From Takakia lepidozioides (taxonomy: Eukaryota; Streptophyta; Takakiopsida; Takakiales; Takakiaceae): a stretch of 64,000 nucleotides of DNA. Under the pieces are notes generated by a model. The model was not told the DNA's origin, did no database searches, and saw nothing but the letters and a program-made list of their open reading frames with translations. Positions 30,660-41,470 of the stretch are shown here, piece by piece (positions within the stretch are counted from its first letter, which is position 1; each line of letters starts with the position of its first letter). Position numbers and translations under genes: made by a program. Where the stretch lies: positions 28,875,053-28,939,052 of the forward strand of contig CM060732.1 of the NCBI GenBank assembly GCA_030704615.1. Direction: 5' to 3'.

Positions 30660-31735
30660 GGTTCAATGCATACTCTTGTCACATTGGCAGTATCATGTCA
30701 AAGTCACTCCAACTAGATTCACTCAACCAGCTAACTTGCAGAATTGAACATGAAAATTTAGGGCCGATTCTGATAAGAGGGGAAAATAGGGTGAAATGTG
30801 TTTCAGAAGGTGCCTTCATTAGCAGTGCTTGATTTTATCAATTGTGTCGCTGCTGCTGCGGCTTCCAATTGACCATCTACCCATGCAGGTTTCTTGTATC
30901 TATCCTTCCACATGGAATCATAGATAATCTGGAGCTTGAAATCTGGCCCTCTTCCACACTCTATCCCTGCTCCTTCAGCTATCTATGCCTCTGCACAAAA
31001 TCATGCATACAACAATCATTCCAGCAAACACCCCCAACCCTACTTATCAATGAGCAACGAGCTAACTTACATAATTCAATATGCATCTCAAGGCCGAGTC
31101 TGATGAGAGGGCAAAACAGGCTGAAATAGGACGAAGAAGAACCCATAGAGGATTTGACCGACCATCAACCCAAAAGGACCTCTTGTGTGTGCTGTTTGTG
31201 TCTTGTAGTCAGGTAATGTCGGATTGGTCTGTGAGAACCAGCACGGTGTAGATGAACGGCCTACTAAGACCAAGCTGACTCTCCCAAGAACCTTGAAACA
31301 TCAGGAAGAATACCAAATCATGGTACTAACAGGAGCCAACAGCCCACATTTGCAGGATGAACAAACTTCTTCACATCGTACATTAAGGAAAAACCACACC
31401 TTGCCATTGCGGTTGTCGCACCATCGTGAAGGATCTTTAAAAATCTCATGCCAACTCTGCTCCGTGCTGCAAATGAAGGGCCGAGTCTGATGAGAGGGCA
31501 AAACAGGCTGAAATAGGTCGAAGAAGAAGGTGTCCTCACCACATTGTCTTCGACCTTGTGTCATGACCCACGGAGGATTTGACTGACCATGAACCCAAGA
31601 GGACCTCTTCAGTGTGCTGCTTGTTTCTGTAGTCAGGTAATGTCGGATTGGTCTGTGAGAACCACCACGGTGCAAACTGAGCGGGTAGAGATTGAAACAC
31701 GGTCTGCTAAGACCAAGCTGACTCTCCCAAGAACG
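30660..31735 (-). pseudogene. OSB-like exons, further tandem copies
   Basis: The second-half exon RGPDFKLQIIYDSMWKDRYKK lies at about 30960-30890. The first-half exon SWHEIFKDPSRWCDNRNGK lies at about 31465-31408, with a plausible upstream acceptor (TTCATTTGCAG) and donor (AAG|GTGTGG). The blocks 31088-31315 and 31485-31735 are two copies of the same flank (each with GAGTCTGATGAGAGGGCAAA and GTAATGTCGGATTGGTCTG). The plus-strand partner is at 26881-27345, making a large inverted duplication around the hairpin array and gag fragment. Confidence 0.55.
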
Positions 31736-31739
31736 ACGA

Positions 31740-32284
31740 GCTCCCAGCCAATACCCTAGCGTTTCTAGGGTTGCTTGCTTCAGATGCAAAGGTTGCTCCA
31801 ACTGCGGCCTCCCATGCATGTTTGCTTTCCCTCCCGCTCGCTCTAAGTCCCAGCCCTCTCTCTCTATCTCCCTCCCTCCCGCTCACTCTAATTCTATTCA
31901 CGGCTACCGTGATGGGCAACTTTTTAAGTTTTTTAACCTTCTTGCAAACCCTATAAGCAATTTTTTGATTTTTTAAAAAAATAAATTAAAGTAAGCCTCA
32001 GGCCCTTGAGGAGGGGGAAAAATTAACCCCCTTTCATTTGGGCCATGAGACCTACAGGATGATCAACGCCCAAACATATCGTCACGAACAATCCCACACA
32101 CGGGGTAGGGCAGCAGGTTTGAACCCCGAACCACCGGGGCGACACACTGTGCACCTCTAGCCAATGTGTTTTTTTCAAATCTTTTGCACTTTGATTTTTT
32201 TTTTTAAAAATTCATTCTAGTGGTTAGAGTCTTCGACATTTTTTCAAAATATAAATATTGATATATTATATATATAACCAGAAA
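31740..32284. other. No gene recognised
   Basis: Pyrimidine-rich low-complexity DNA (31825-31900, CCCTCCC/CTCTCT) followed by AT-rich sequence with T- and A-runs. Nothing coding was seen. Confidence 0.5.
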
Positions 32285-32632
32285 AACATGTGTCGACACG
32301 TGCAGTCATGTAGTGATTCATCCATGTAATGATCTGGCAGAATGCATTAGAGTGAGAGTCATAAAGTCATATGTCCGTCTAGCAATTTGTACACGTCATT
32401 CCAGTGTAGGTATGACCGTGACTGGTAGTCATATCTGCCATGCCAATATTTGTGGTCAAACATATTTGACCTGTGTTGCGCAGAGTCTGGAGTCATGCAA
32501 TCGCATATATGCCTTCCCCGGACCTGCGTTATGACTTCAAAAGGTATCTACGACTTCAAATGGCATTTATTCCACAAATCTGTCATGACTGCGCAGCCAT
32601 GGGAGTCATAAAAGCCGCAATCTGTTATAGTG
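32285..32632. mobile_element. CACTA-like transposon terminus
   Basis: The right edge reads AAAAGCCGCAATCTGTTATAGTG, ending in the reverse of a CACTA terminus. The same end (TTGTAGTG) closes 44815-44942. Several AGTCATAA, CGACTTCA and GTCATGACT motifs in the last 300 bases resemble subterminal repeats of CACTA elements. No transposase or opposite terminus was seen. It abuts the truncated gag at 32633. Confidence 0.5.
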
Positions 32633-33718
32633 CCACCTTTTCCAATACATTCAGGAAAAGGGGATCATGATGTACACATTAGCCAATTTGAGCACATGTG
32701 TATTGTGAACAATGAGAATGGCGATGATGCCAATATGAGACTGTTTCCTTGTTCACTTATAAAGAAAGCAAGTGAATGGTATGCAAGATTCCCTGATAAT
32801 CATTTCTTAACCTGGAATGGCTTGAATACATTCCGAAATAGGTTCAGGACAAGTAAAACTGAGGATGAAGTATATGGAAGTCTACAACAGTTAAAGCAAA
32901 AGAAGCATGAAACTGTTGAGGAGTATATGGAAAAGATGGAATTGATGATGAAAAAGCTGGCTGTTGTACCAGCACCAGGTTTACAGAAGACTTGGTTTGT
33001 GAGTGGACTAAGGACAGAGTTTCAAAAGAAAGTGGATATGTTACCCCATAATACAGTGGAGGAGGCATTTGAAACAGCGAACAGAATTGAGCAATTGGGA
33101 ATGCTCAGGAGAGAGAAAAGGGATGATGAAGACTCTGAGGATGAGTCAGATGAGGAAGAAGAGCAAGAGCTTAAAAAGAAGAGTAAGAGGAAGAGGGATA
33201 ACTATGAGAAAAGATTAGAAGAAATCTTGAAGAAGTATGCCACAGAGGCTGCAACACATTGGAGGAAGGGTGTTTGGTGTGCAAATTGTCAGAATGAAGG
33301 CCATACCACCACTGAATGCCACATGAAGGAGAAACACTGTACTATCTGTAAAATGGATAACCATTCTACTGAGAATTGTTACTACAACAGAAGGACAACA
33401 GCAAGAGAACCTAGGCAAGTAAGGGTGCATCAAGTGCAGCCCCAACCAAGAAGAAACAGTGATCAGGACCACTATGGTAGGCCTGGTGGTTATAACAATG
33501 ACATGGAAGGGAGAGGTAATCCAAGAGGGAATTACCAAGGAAATTCCAGAGGCAACTATCAGGGTAATCCAAGGGGGAATTACCAGCCAGGGAATCAGGA
33601 TTACAGAAACAATCCCATAACAAACCAAGGACGAGGACCTAATGGGGAAGAACTGTGTTACTATTGTAATCAGGCAGGACATCGCAAGGCAGCCTGTCCA
33701 TTCTGGATGAGACACTAG
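32633..33718 (+). CDS. gag of gypsy element 2 (5' end cut)
   Basis: Open from the CACTA-like junction to a TAG at 33716-33718, so the true start is missing. The capsid segment FPCSLIKKASEWYARFPDNH to EEYMEKMELMMKKL is the retrotransposon gag fold. An acidic/basic charged stretch follows. Then come three CX2CX4HX4C zinc knuckles: CANCQNEGHTTTEC, CTICKMDNHSTENC and, after a repeated Asn-Gly-Arg-rich region (GNPRGNYQGN), CYYCNQAGHRKAAC. The TAG is the only break before pol, which continues in the same frame. Confidence 0.9.
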   Translation, partial: PPFPIHSGKGDHDVHISQFEHMCIVNNENGDDANMRLFPCSLIKKASEWYARFPDNHFLTWNGLNTFRNRFRTSKTEDEVYGSLQQLKQKKHETVEEYMEKMELMMKKLAVVPAPGLQKTWFVSGLRTEFQKKVDMLPHNTVEEAFETANRIEQLGMLRREKRDDEDSEDESDEEEEQELKKKSKRKRDNYEKRLEEILKKYATEAATHWRKGVWCANCQNEGHTTTECHMKEKHCTICKMDNHSTENCYYNRRTTAREPRQVRVHQVQPQPRRNSDQDHYGRPGGYNNDMEGRGNPRGNYQGNSRGNYQGNPRGNYQPGNQDYRNNPITNQGRGPNGEELCYYCNQAGHRKAACPFWMRH

Positions 33719-33724
33719 AATGAG

Positions 33725-35725
33725 ATGAGAGCTCCAATGAATGAGGGGCCAGTGGTGGCAGCTCACATGGTTAGGCCATGTGTTGTACCAGAAGTAAGTA
33801 CAATGATAGTAACCAGAAGCAAAGCCAAAATAATACCTCCAGTAGATGAGGAAGGTGATGATAATGAAGATGGCAGTGATGTGCCTGAAGATGATGAGGC
33901 TTGGAGAGATGAGAAGGAACTGCACAAAGAAGTGGCAGATACCATAAGGGAAATGCAGAAGAGTACTGATATTCCTATGGCAGATTCTTCTGATTCTGAA
34001 AGAGAAGAGGAAGTGAGTGAGGATGAAGGGAAGAAAGAAGCTGCAGAAATGCAGAGTAATGAAGGGACTTTAGCTGAAGTAATATGCCAGTCCAAAGCGG
34101 AGATTACCATTGGACAGCTATTGGCTGTGGCACCTTATTGTAGACACAGGCTATATCAAGCAATCAATCGAATTGCCCATGTGACAGGGAACACAGACCT
34201 GAACAGCAAGGTGACCAGTGATAATGTGAAGCCGGAAGGGCGAGAAACAGTCATGGACTTTGATGATTCTATGCCAGTAATCCAATTGAGAATTGGAAGC
34301 ACAGAACTAACTGATGTACTGATAGATGGAGGCTCTGGAGTGAATATCATGACAGACCAATTAAGGCAGAAGCTTGGTCTAAGTAACATGAAACCAGCCC
34401 CATTTACATTAACAATGGCAGATCAAAGAAGTGTCATGGAAGCTTACTCCTTATTGTTGGGTCGACCGTGGCTGAAACAGGCTAGGGTATTCCATGATTG
34501 GAATTCCCAGTTACTAACTGTGCATGATGGGATGCACAAGATACAAATCACCACTAAGAAATCTAGTAGATTACCTACTACGAGAAGACCTCGAGGGGTC
34601 AGGGAGTATGACTGGAGGGGAGGACTTGATGAGGAGCAGGAAGCTACCCTGTTCGCTGCACACCCAGATTGGGAGCAGGTTGCAGAGATGCAACTAGAAG
34701 GCCTAAGTTGTTTAAAATGTATCTGCTGTGGTGTAGTGACAGCAACACCAATTGAGGGTGAAACAAACAGTTATCCACCACATTTCTATGAAGAAAGAGA
34801 GGGAGAAATGGAAATCCTAGAGGAACCAGCCACTGTGAGTTTACAGGATGAAGTGGTGACTGGTTGGACAATCATAGCTGATGAGCAGGTGAGAGAAGTG
34901 AATGTGGGAACTGAAGAGGAACCGAGGATGGTGAAGGTGGGGGCTGATTTGGAGCCAGAATTCTTTGAGGAAGCTAAGAGTTTGTTCATCAAATACAGAG
35001 ATGTATTTGCTTGGAGCTATGAGGATCTAAAAAAGATACCACCTGAGATCTGTCAGCATAAGATTGAACTGGAACCAGGGTCAGTACCAATCAAACAGGC
35101 AAGGTACATAATGAATCCCAACTATGCACAGAAGGTTGGAGAAGAGATCAAGAAGTTGGCTGAGGCTAAGTTTATATACCCGATAGAGTATACAACTTGG
35201 TTGTCAACCATTGTGATAGTTCCCAAGAAGAATGGTAAACTGAGAGTTTGTGTGAACTATAAGAAGTTGAATGCTTGCACGAAGAAAGATCCTTTCCCTT
35301 TGCCATTCACAGAAGCGGTATTGGACACTGTGGCAGGCCATGAGATGTACTCATTCATGGATGGCTTCAGTGGTTATAATCAAGTGCAAGTGGCAGAAGA
35401 AGACCAGGGAAAGACAGCTTTCATCACACATTGGGGTGCTTATGCATACAAAGTCATGCCTTTTGGACTTTGTAATGCACCAGCAACCTTTCAGAGAGTG
35501 ATAAGTGAATCTTTTCATGAGTATCTGGATGATTTCAGTGTGTACAGCTCTAAGAATGAGCACTTGCATAAATTGGAGTTATGTTTGGCCAGATGTAGGA
35601 TGAGAGGTTTGGGCCTAAACGCAGAGAAGTGTACTTTCTGTGTGAACTCATGGGTGCTTTTGGGACACATTGTGTGTAAGAGGGGACCAGAAAGACAGAG
35701 GCCATTAAAGCCTCTCCACCACTAG
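33725..35725 (+). CDS. pol of gypsy element 2: protease and reverse transcriptase
   Basis: ATG at 33725, in frame with gag. An acidic N-terminal region precedes the protease motif VLIDGGSGVNIM (about 34315-34350, D-G-G). The protease seems to lack its middle: MADQRSV runs straight into EAYSLLLGRPWL. RT: VPIKQARYIMNP, IVPKKNGKLRVCVNYKKLN, YSFMDGFSGYNQVQV, VMPFGLCNAPATFQRV, then EYLDDFSVYS (YLDD box), with a few residues apparently missing before it. The style (KKDPFPLPFTEAVLD, FSGYNQV) is that of plant Tat/Athila-type elements. A frameshift near 35690 ends the frame in RPLKPLHH. Confidence 0.88.
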   Translation: MRAPMNEGPVVAAHMVRPCVVPEVSTMIVTRSKAKIIPPVDEEGDDNEDGSDVPEDDEAWRDEKELHKEVADTIREMQKSTDIPMADSSDSEREEEVSEDEGKKEAAEMQSNEGTLAEVICQSKAEITIGQLLAVAPYCRHRLYQAINRIAHVTGNTDLNSKVTSDNVKPEGRETVMDFDDSMPVIQLRIGSTELTDVLIDGGSGVNIMTDQLRQKLGLSNMKPAPFTLTMADQRSVMEAYSLLLGRPWLKQARVFHDWNSQLLTVHDGMHKIQITTKKSSRLPTTRRPRGVREYDWRGGLDEEQEATLFAAHPDWEQVAEMQLEGLSCLKCICCGVVTATPIEGETNSYPPHFYEEREGEMEILEEPATVSLQDEVVTGWTIIADEQVREVNVGTEEEPRMVKVGADLEPEFFEEAKSLFIKYRDVFAWSYEDLKKIPPEICQHKIELEPGSVPIKQARYIMNPNYAQKVGEEIKKLAEAKFIYPIEYTTWLSTIVIVPKKNGKLRVCVNYKKLNACTKKDPFPLPFTEAVLDTVAGHEMYSFMDGFSGYNQVQVAEEDQGKTAFITHWGAYAYKVMPFGLCNAPATFQRVISESFHEYLDDFSVYSSKNEHLHKLELCLARCRMRGLGLNAEKCTFCVNSWVLLGHIVCKRGPERQRPLKPLHH

Positions 35726-36240
35726 TAAATGTTAAGAGTCTAAGGAGATTCCTTGGACAAACCAGTTATTACAGAAGATTTGTCAGACGGTATGCACAGA
35801 TAGCAACACCATTGAGCAAGCTTCTGGAGAAAGATGCAGTGTTTGCATGGACAGTTGAATGTCAACAGGCTTTTGAGGAACTTACATTGTCAGTAACAAC
35901 TACACCTGTGCTGATTAACCCTCATTGGCATGTAGTATTTCATGTTCACTATGATGCCTCAGGAGAAGCGTTGGGAGCAGTGTTAGCCCAAAATGTTACA
36001 GGAAATATAAATACACCTGTGTACTATGCTAGCAGGTTGATGAACAATGCTGAAAGGAACTATAGCACAACTAAAAGAGAAGCACTGGCAATGATTTATG
36101 TAGTCAAGAAATTCAGGCATTACCTATTGGGAAGGAAGTTTATGTTTTATGTGGATCACCAGGCTCTGATATATTTGGTGAACAAACTTTTGATTAAGTG
36201 GAAGGATAGCAAGGTGGTTAATAATCTTGCACGAGTTTGA
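35690..36240 (+). pseudogene. pol of gypsy element 2: RNase H
   Basis: Continues after the frameshift: SLRRFLGQTSYYRRFVRRYA, FAWTVECQQAFEEL, then RNase H with VHYDASGEALGAVLAQ, STTKREALAMIY and YVDHQALIYLVNK carrying the expected acidic residues. Another frame change near 36230 moves the code into the next frame (LHEFEFEVVYKPG). Confidence 0.88.
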
Positions 36241-37747
36241 GTTCGAAGTTGTTTACAAGCCTGGCCGTTTGCATCTTGTGGCAGATCATTTGTCACGCCT
36301 ATCAACAAGAGAGCCCGCCACAGGAGTAGACGACCAATTACCTGATGCGAGTTTATTTGCAGTGGAGGTGCAGGGAAGTGCAGATGACTGGTTGGATTGG
36401 CAGTGGCCAATCAGATACTACCTTACTCATGGTCAGTGCCCACCTAGTTATGGAAAGGAGCAGAGTAAGAGAATCGCTATCAAGGCTTTACCTTATACTA
36501 TGGTAGGGGGCAGAATGTATAAGCTAGGACCTGATGGAGTACTTAAACGATGCTTGTACCACCATGAAGTAAATAAAGTTTTGGAGGAAGTTCATAAAGG
36601 AGTGGCTGGAGGTCATTTTGGAGAAAAGACTACCAGTAGGAAGATACTACTTGCAGGTTACTGGTGGCCTACTTTGTTCAAAGATGTACACAAGTATTGT
36701 CAGAGTTGTGATGAGTGTCAGAGGCTAGGACCATTGCAGAGATCTGGAAAGATGGCTTTGCATCCTACAATGCCTACTGAACCATTTCAGAAAATGGGGA
36801 CTAGACTTTGTTGGACCAATTAACCCACCAGCCAAGAATACACAGAACAAGTATATAATCACAGCCACTGATTATACTACAAAGTGGGTGGAAGCTAAAG
36901 CTCTGAGGGACAACACAGCTAAGTCCACAGCAAGGTTCCTGTATGAGAACATACTTACACGATTTGGCTGTCCCCTAGAATTTATCAGTGACCAGGGAAG
37001 TCACTTCATTAATGAGACCATTGAACTATTGACTAAAGAGTTCATGATTGTGCATAAGAAGAGTACAACTTATTACCCACAGGGTAATGGGCGGGCAGAG
37101 GATACCAACATGTACTATCTTGGCAAAGATAGTCAATGCAAACAAAATAGATTAGGATACAAAGCTGCTGACAGCTTTGTGGTCATACATGACTTCATAT
37201 AAAGTCACCACTAAGTATACACCATTCCAATTAGTTTATGGTATGGAAGCTTTACTTCCAGTGGAATTCTTTGTTACCTACCATGAGAACTGAATGGGGA
37301 AGGAGAATGGAATTGGAAGATTCAATTAAGGTCAGGAAACATGAATTATACCATGTGGAAGAAGTACGTGCTGATGCAGCTGATAACATGACCAGAATTC
37401 AGATGAAGGATCAGTTTGATAAAGGTAAATTAAAGACTTTTAAGTCGGGAGATTTGGTACTGTGGTCGCAGAAGAAGGGGAAGATTAAAGCTTATAAGCT
37501 TAAATCACCATGGAAATGACCTTATGTCATATAGAAGATGTATGATAATAACACCGCCATGTTACAAACCATTAACAAAGAAATGATGGGAAGAGTCAAT
37601 GCCAATAAGTTGAAGGGGTACAGTGGTATCCATGACAAACCATTGCAGCACGATTTGTATGTTGAAACGCAAAAACAGTCACGGGCTGCGCCAGTGATAT
37701 CAATGGAGTACGGAGCACTTGTCGCTAAGTCGAGTGTGTATGACTAG
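36227..37747 (+). pseudogene. pol of gypsy element 2: integrase, decayed
   Basis: HEVNKVLEEVHKGVAGGHFG with CQSCDEC forms the His2Cys2 zinc domain. Catalytic blocks are WGLDFVGPI (after a frameshift near 36790), FISDQGSHF and YYPQGNGRAEDTN. A later frame change (about 37130) separates the C-terminal part (VRKHELYHVEEVRADAADNM, GDLVLWSQKKGKIK), which has a stop near 37517. The last segment, VNANKLKGYSG to the stop at 37747, ends the element's coding region. No chromodomain is present. Confidence 0.82.
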
Positions 37748-37769
37748 GGCGGGAAGTACAGGTGTTTGA

Positions 37770-37890
37770 ATAGATATCACAGCCCATCACAACGTGACAC
37801 AGCCTATCACAGCCCATCACAGTGTCACACAGCCTATCACAGCCCACCACAGTGCCACACAGCCTATCACAGCCCAACACAGCCCATGCA
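37770..37890 (+). repeat. CACAGCC-type short repeats
   Basis: Repeated CACAGCC(T/C)ATCACAGCCCATCACAGTGTCA phrases. The complement of this motif (GGCTGTG) is repeated at 49318-49515 in the LTR of the minus-strand element. This is probably the start of the 3' LTR of element 2, truncated or diverged further right. No second LTR copy exists here to prove it. Confidence 0.6.
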
Positions 37891-38200
37891 AGTTACACAG
37901 TCCCTTAGGTCAGTGACAGGTGGACGCGGGTTAACGTCAGAAAAGTGGCCGTCAAGTAAAGAAGAACAAACTCGGAAAATATGCCACGCGGAGAGGGGAA
38001 GTCAGGGGCATGTCTAGAAATGGACACGTGGCCACTAAGGCGAAGCACACCGCACTGCATCGATTGTAAGAGTGGGTCTCATCATGCAAGAGGACAAATC
38101 GGGCTGTCAAAGTACCTACCCGGTACATCAGCTAAGACTATTTGTGGGCCCATTAATGCATTCAGCAAGGGTAACGGAACCCTTTCCGAGTAAAAAAAAA

Positions 38201-40690
38201 ATGGACCTATGCCACATGTGCTGTCCTACTGGACATTCCAGGTGGGAATGTCCACGGAGGGGGGTGGAATTAAGAAGTTACCTAAGCAGGCAACAGCCAA
38301 TCAGGAATGCAAATTACATGCAGGTGGTTCCCTCCAAGAAACAAGAACAAGAAATAAGAAGTGTTATGAGCGGAAGAGTCGGGGTGGCTTCGAATAGCCA
38401 GTGTCTCGACAGGAGGGGCAATCAAAGCACTAGCTTTGTAGCTATGGCGGATGTAACGGATTACACACTCGCTTTACTTCTCACGCAGTGGCGTAAGGAC
38501 GGACGAATTGAGAGTACATTTTCTCTCACTCGATACTTGCAAGCCCCACAGGCTTACACGCACTTACCTGTTCCATTCTGTGCCAACCATACCTTCATGC
38601 TCTGTGCCCTGCAAGCTTTCCTTCAGCTGTTTCAAACAAGGCCTTTTTGTTTGTCTAGAATGAAGAGAGTGAGGGGAATGGAGGATATCAGGGTGAAGAG
38701 CACCATGATTCTGCAGAAGTAAACAATTGCTACACCGCAGGCAGTGCAGCTGCTGAGGGAGTTGCGATTGGATGGGCTGCTACGCAAGGACTGGTCCTTG
38801 CATCATCGGCAGTATATGATTCAATTTCTTCAGAACTTTGAACCTCGGACGGGAGTTACCCAGGTGAGGGGAGTAGATATAGAAATTACTCCCCAGTACT
38901 TGCAGCAATTGTTTGATTTGCCATCAGGTCATGTGGATGTGGATGAGCACAGGGCAAGATTGCAGATAGGGAATTTGTTCCAAGAAGGGAGTTTCTTTAA
39001 GACTCAAGGTTACGCTTGTACCAAAGCCGAGTACCCAGGGCTCAGAGAAGTTGGCCAAATATTGAACGTTATGTTTGCCATGAAATAGAACCAACAATAT
39101 TTGAGCAGGTCATTCACAGAGGAGATCCTGAAAGCTTTGAGGGGAGAGGATGTAGCTTGGGCGGAGTTAATGTACAATGGTCTGGTGGACGAGATGAAGA
39201 GGTTACAGGGCACTGCTGCTAAGTCTCCGATCATTGTGTCTGGTCCAGTCATTGCCCAAATCATTCTTGACTCTTGCATACTTGATACTCGGGAACGTAA
39301 GGAGATGGGAGTGTTTGAGGCAGTAACCACTGCAATTGAAGAGCAGGGCTCTTCACATAGTGAGGGTGGACTGGCAGGGCAACACCTATCTAAGAGACAG
39401 AAGCGGGGTATGACTGTAGTGGTGGATCCACTGGCTTCACGAAAACCGCAAGATGATGTTTCCCAAGCTCTTGTGCAGGATGGGGCACAACAACACATAG
39501 GGCTGTTATTATTGGAAGCACGGCCTTCGGAGAGGGAACACATAATTTTGGGGACGAACAGAAGCATAAACTGGGAATTGGAGATAGAGGAAGAGTGGGA
39601 CACAACAACAAGGATGACCAGCCACATCAAACCGGCCCAGAGGGAGGAGATACCATGAGGCGTTTTGCCGTCATGGATATCAGATGGCACAGTTTGTTCG
39701 ATGTGTAGGAATCCATACGGCCCAGAGGGATGTCATGTACTTGGATCATGTGGACATATGTTCCATCTCACATGTCTTATCCCGCAAGCCTTGCGGACGA
39801 GCGCTTGCCCAGAATGTCGTACACCAATCCATCGCCGTTTCTATGAGCTGGTGGGCTTGGAGGATCGGATGCCCATAGGTTTTGAATACAATCGACACAA
39901 CCTCCCATTGGATGAGCTACCATACACATTTCTGAATTGTGTGCATTGGGGCAAGAACTTGGTATGGGATGCAGACAAAGAGATGCATGACATACATGCC
40001 GGAAACCCGGCATACATCAAAGATCCCCAGTATTTCTGGGTCACATCTGATTGGGAGATAACCATATGTGCGGGAGGTATTCGAGATTGGTGGGAGAGAG
40101 AGCAGTTTTGCTGCAATCTGGGAGGGGCATTGGAGTCAAAGAAGGTCCAGGTTTATCCAGCTCCCACAGGTTCCATGGGTGCCGGAGAAGAACGAATTGT
40201 ATGACCGACAACCGATTGGGAGACATTTGTCACTGTCCCGAACTGAAAGATGCTATAATATGTCAACGTCAAATGAATGATGCGTACGAGGCGGCTTATC
40301 GTCGAGACGACACAATGATTAGGGTCAGGGCCCGTGAGAGGCAGTTGGAAAGTTTCAAAAGTACCATCAAGGCAGTTGTAGAGAAATGGAGGCGATTATG
40401 GACAGAACGTTATCATCGTGTTTCGGGGGCTGTATTGCCGGATGTGGACGGCCTCGTTGCCGATTTGCATGCAGCCCGAGCACTTGTTCTCGATCCACCT
40501 CCGCCACGTCGTGAGAGTGAAGAAGAAAGTCAACTTTCGCTGCGAAGTAGACGGATGCAGGCCAGAATTGATCACATGTCATTGGGCCCCTCATTGACCA
40601 CGAGATCACGGTCGCAAGCTCTGGCAATTGGCAGTGCAAATCAGGCCACAACATCAAATTCCACATCCTCGGACAGTGACGACTAGGCTT
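38201..40690 (+). pseudogene. Broken gene with CCHC knuckle and RING-H2 finger
   Basis: ATG at 38201. One frame runs from 38201 to 40204 with only three stops (TAA 38720, TAG 39086, TGA 39656). Order: CCHC knuckle CHMCCPTGHSRWEC near the N-terminus, a ~300-residue helical region (LHHRQYMIQFLQNF, VRGVDIEITPQYLQQLFDLP) that resembles plant transposon-associated ORFs, then a RING finger CSMCRNPYG...CGHMFHLTCL...CPEC (about 39692-39820) with C-X2-C, C-X-H, H-X2-C and C-X2-C ligands. After a frameshift near 40200 a coiled-coil-like, Arg/Glu-rich segment (YEAAYRRDDTMIRVRARERQ) and an acidic Ser-rich end (stop about 40686) follow. RING fingers act as ubiquitin ligases. It could be a captured gene or an extra ORF of a retroelement. 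Confidence 0.6.
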
Positions 40691-41116
40691 TTAATGACTG
40701 GCAGCGTAGTACATATACAATATGCATTTTTGTTGTACCTTGAATATTGTTGGAAAACACAGTGATGGCATTCCGCCAAGTTTGTATATCACCAATTTTG
40801 TTAATACACAATGCACATGTGTGGCACCACCTGCCAATTTCAATTGCATGAGCAGCGTTTTCTTCACATTTACACTCATGTGATGGGGAAGAAGTAGTTC
40901 ACCATGTAAACAAATTTACAATGGTGTCATATTTGGTCATGACATGTATATGAGTGCAGAACAAGGAAAATTGATGTTAACAAATAAGTTATAACGAGTT
41001 ACGAACGGTCCTCTTCCAAACAAATTTCGCCTGGTCCCTGTGTATTTCATAATCATTTCGCAAAATCTATGATCTTTCTACGAACATACCCACAAAGTTC
41101 TCAAAGCACAAAATAA
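40691..41116. other. No gene recognised
   Basis: AT-rich sequence following the RING gene. It may hold that gene's 3' untranslated region. Nothing else was seen. Confidence 0.45.
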
Positions 41117-41470
41117 TTTCGATTGATCTCATATTACACTGGGACATATCAGAGGGTACATTGAACACACTGGCCAAGTTTCAAATCAAACGAAAATCAT
41201 TTGGATGGGCAACCATCCGTTGGCCCATTGAACGAATTTCAATTGAACTCATATTACTCTGGGGCCTCTTACATGGCACATTGAACATAGTGCCCAAGTC
41301 TTAAAGCGAACCAAAATCATTTCGATGGCCAACCATCCGTTGAGCCATCGAATGAATATTAGTCCGGGACCTGTGAAAGGGTGTCAGGAACGTGCTGGCA
41401 AAGTTTGGAAGCTAACAAAAATGATTTGGATGGGCAACCATCCGTTCATCCGTTGAATGTATTCTGTTGG
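41117..41470. repeat. 120-bp tandem repeat, copy 1 (about 3 units)
   Basis: Units begin TTTC(G/A)ATTGA at 41117 and 41237. A third is shortened. Each holds ACATTGAACA, GCCAAGT, and a hairpin GGATGG-GCAA-CCATCC. The same repeat recurs at 42122-42482. Confidence 0.9.

Noticed and set aside
31090-31510. CTGATGAGAGGG motifs as hammerhead ribozymes
   Set aside because: No stem II, no GAAA at the right place, and the sequence belongs to the repeated OSB-like gene segment.
32095-32160. tRNA-like phrase GCAGGTTTGAACCCCG
   Set aside because: No acceptor stem or anticodon arm can be paired around it.
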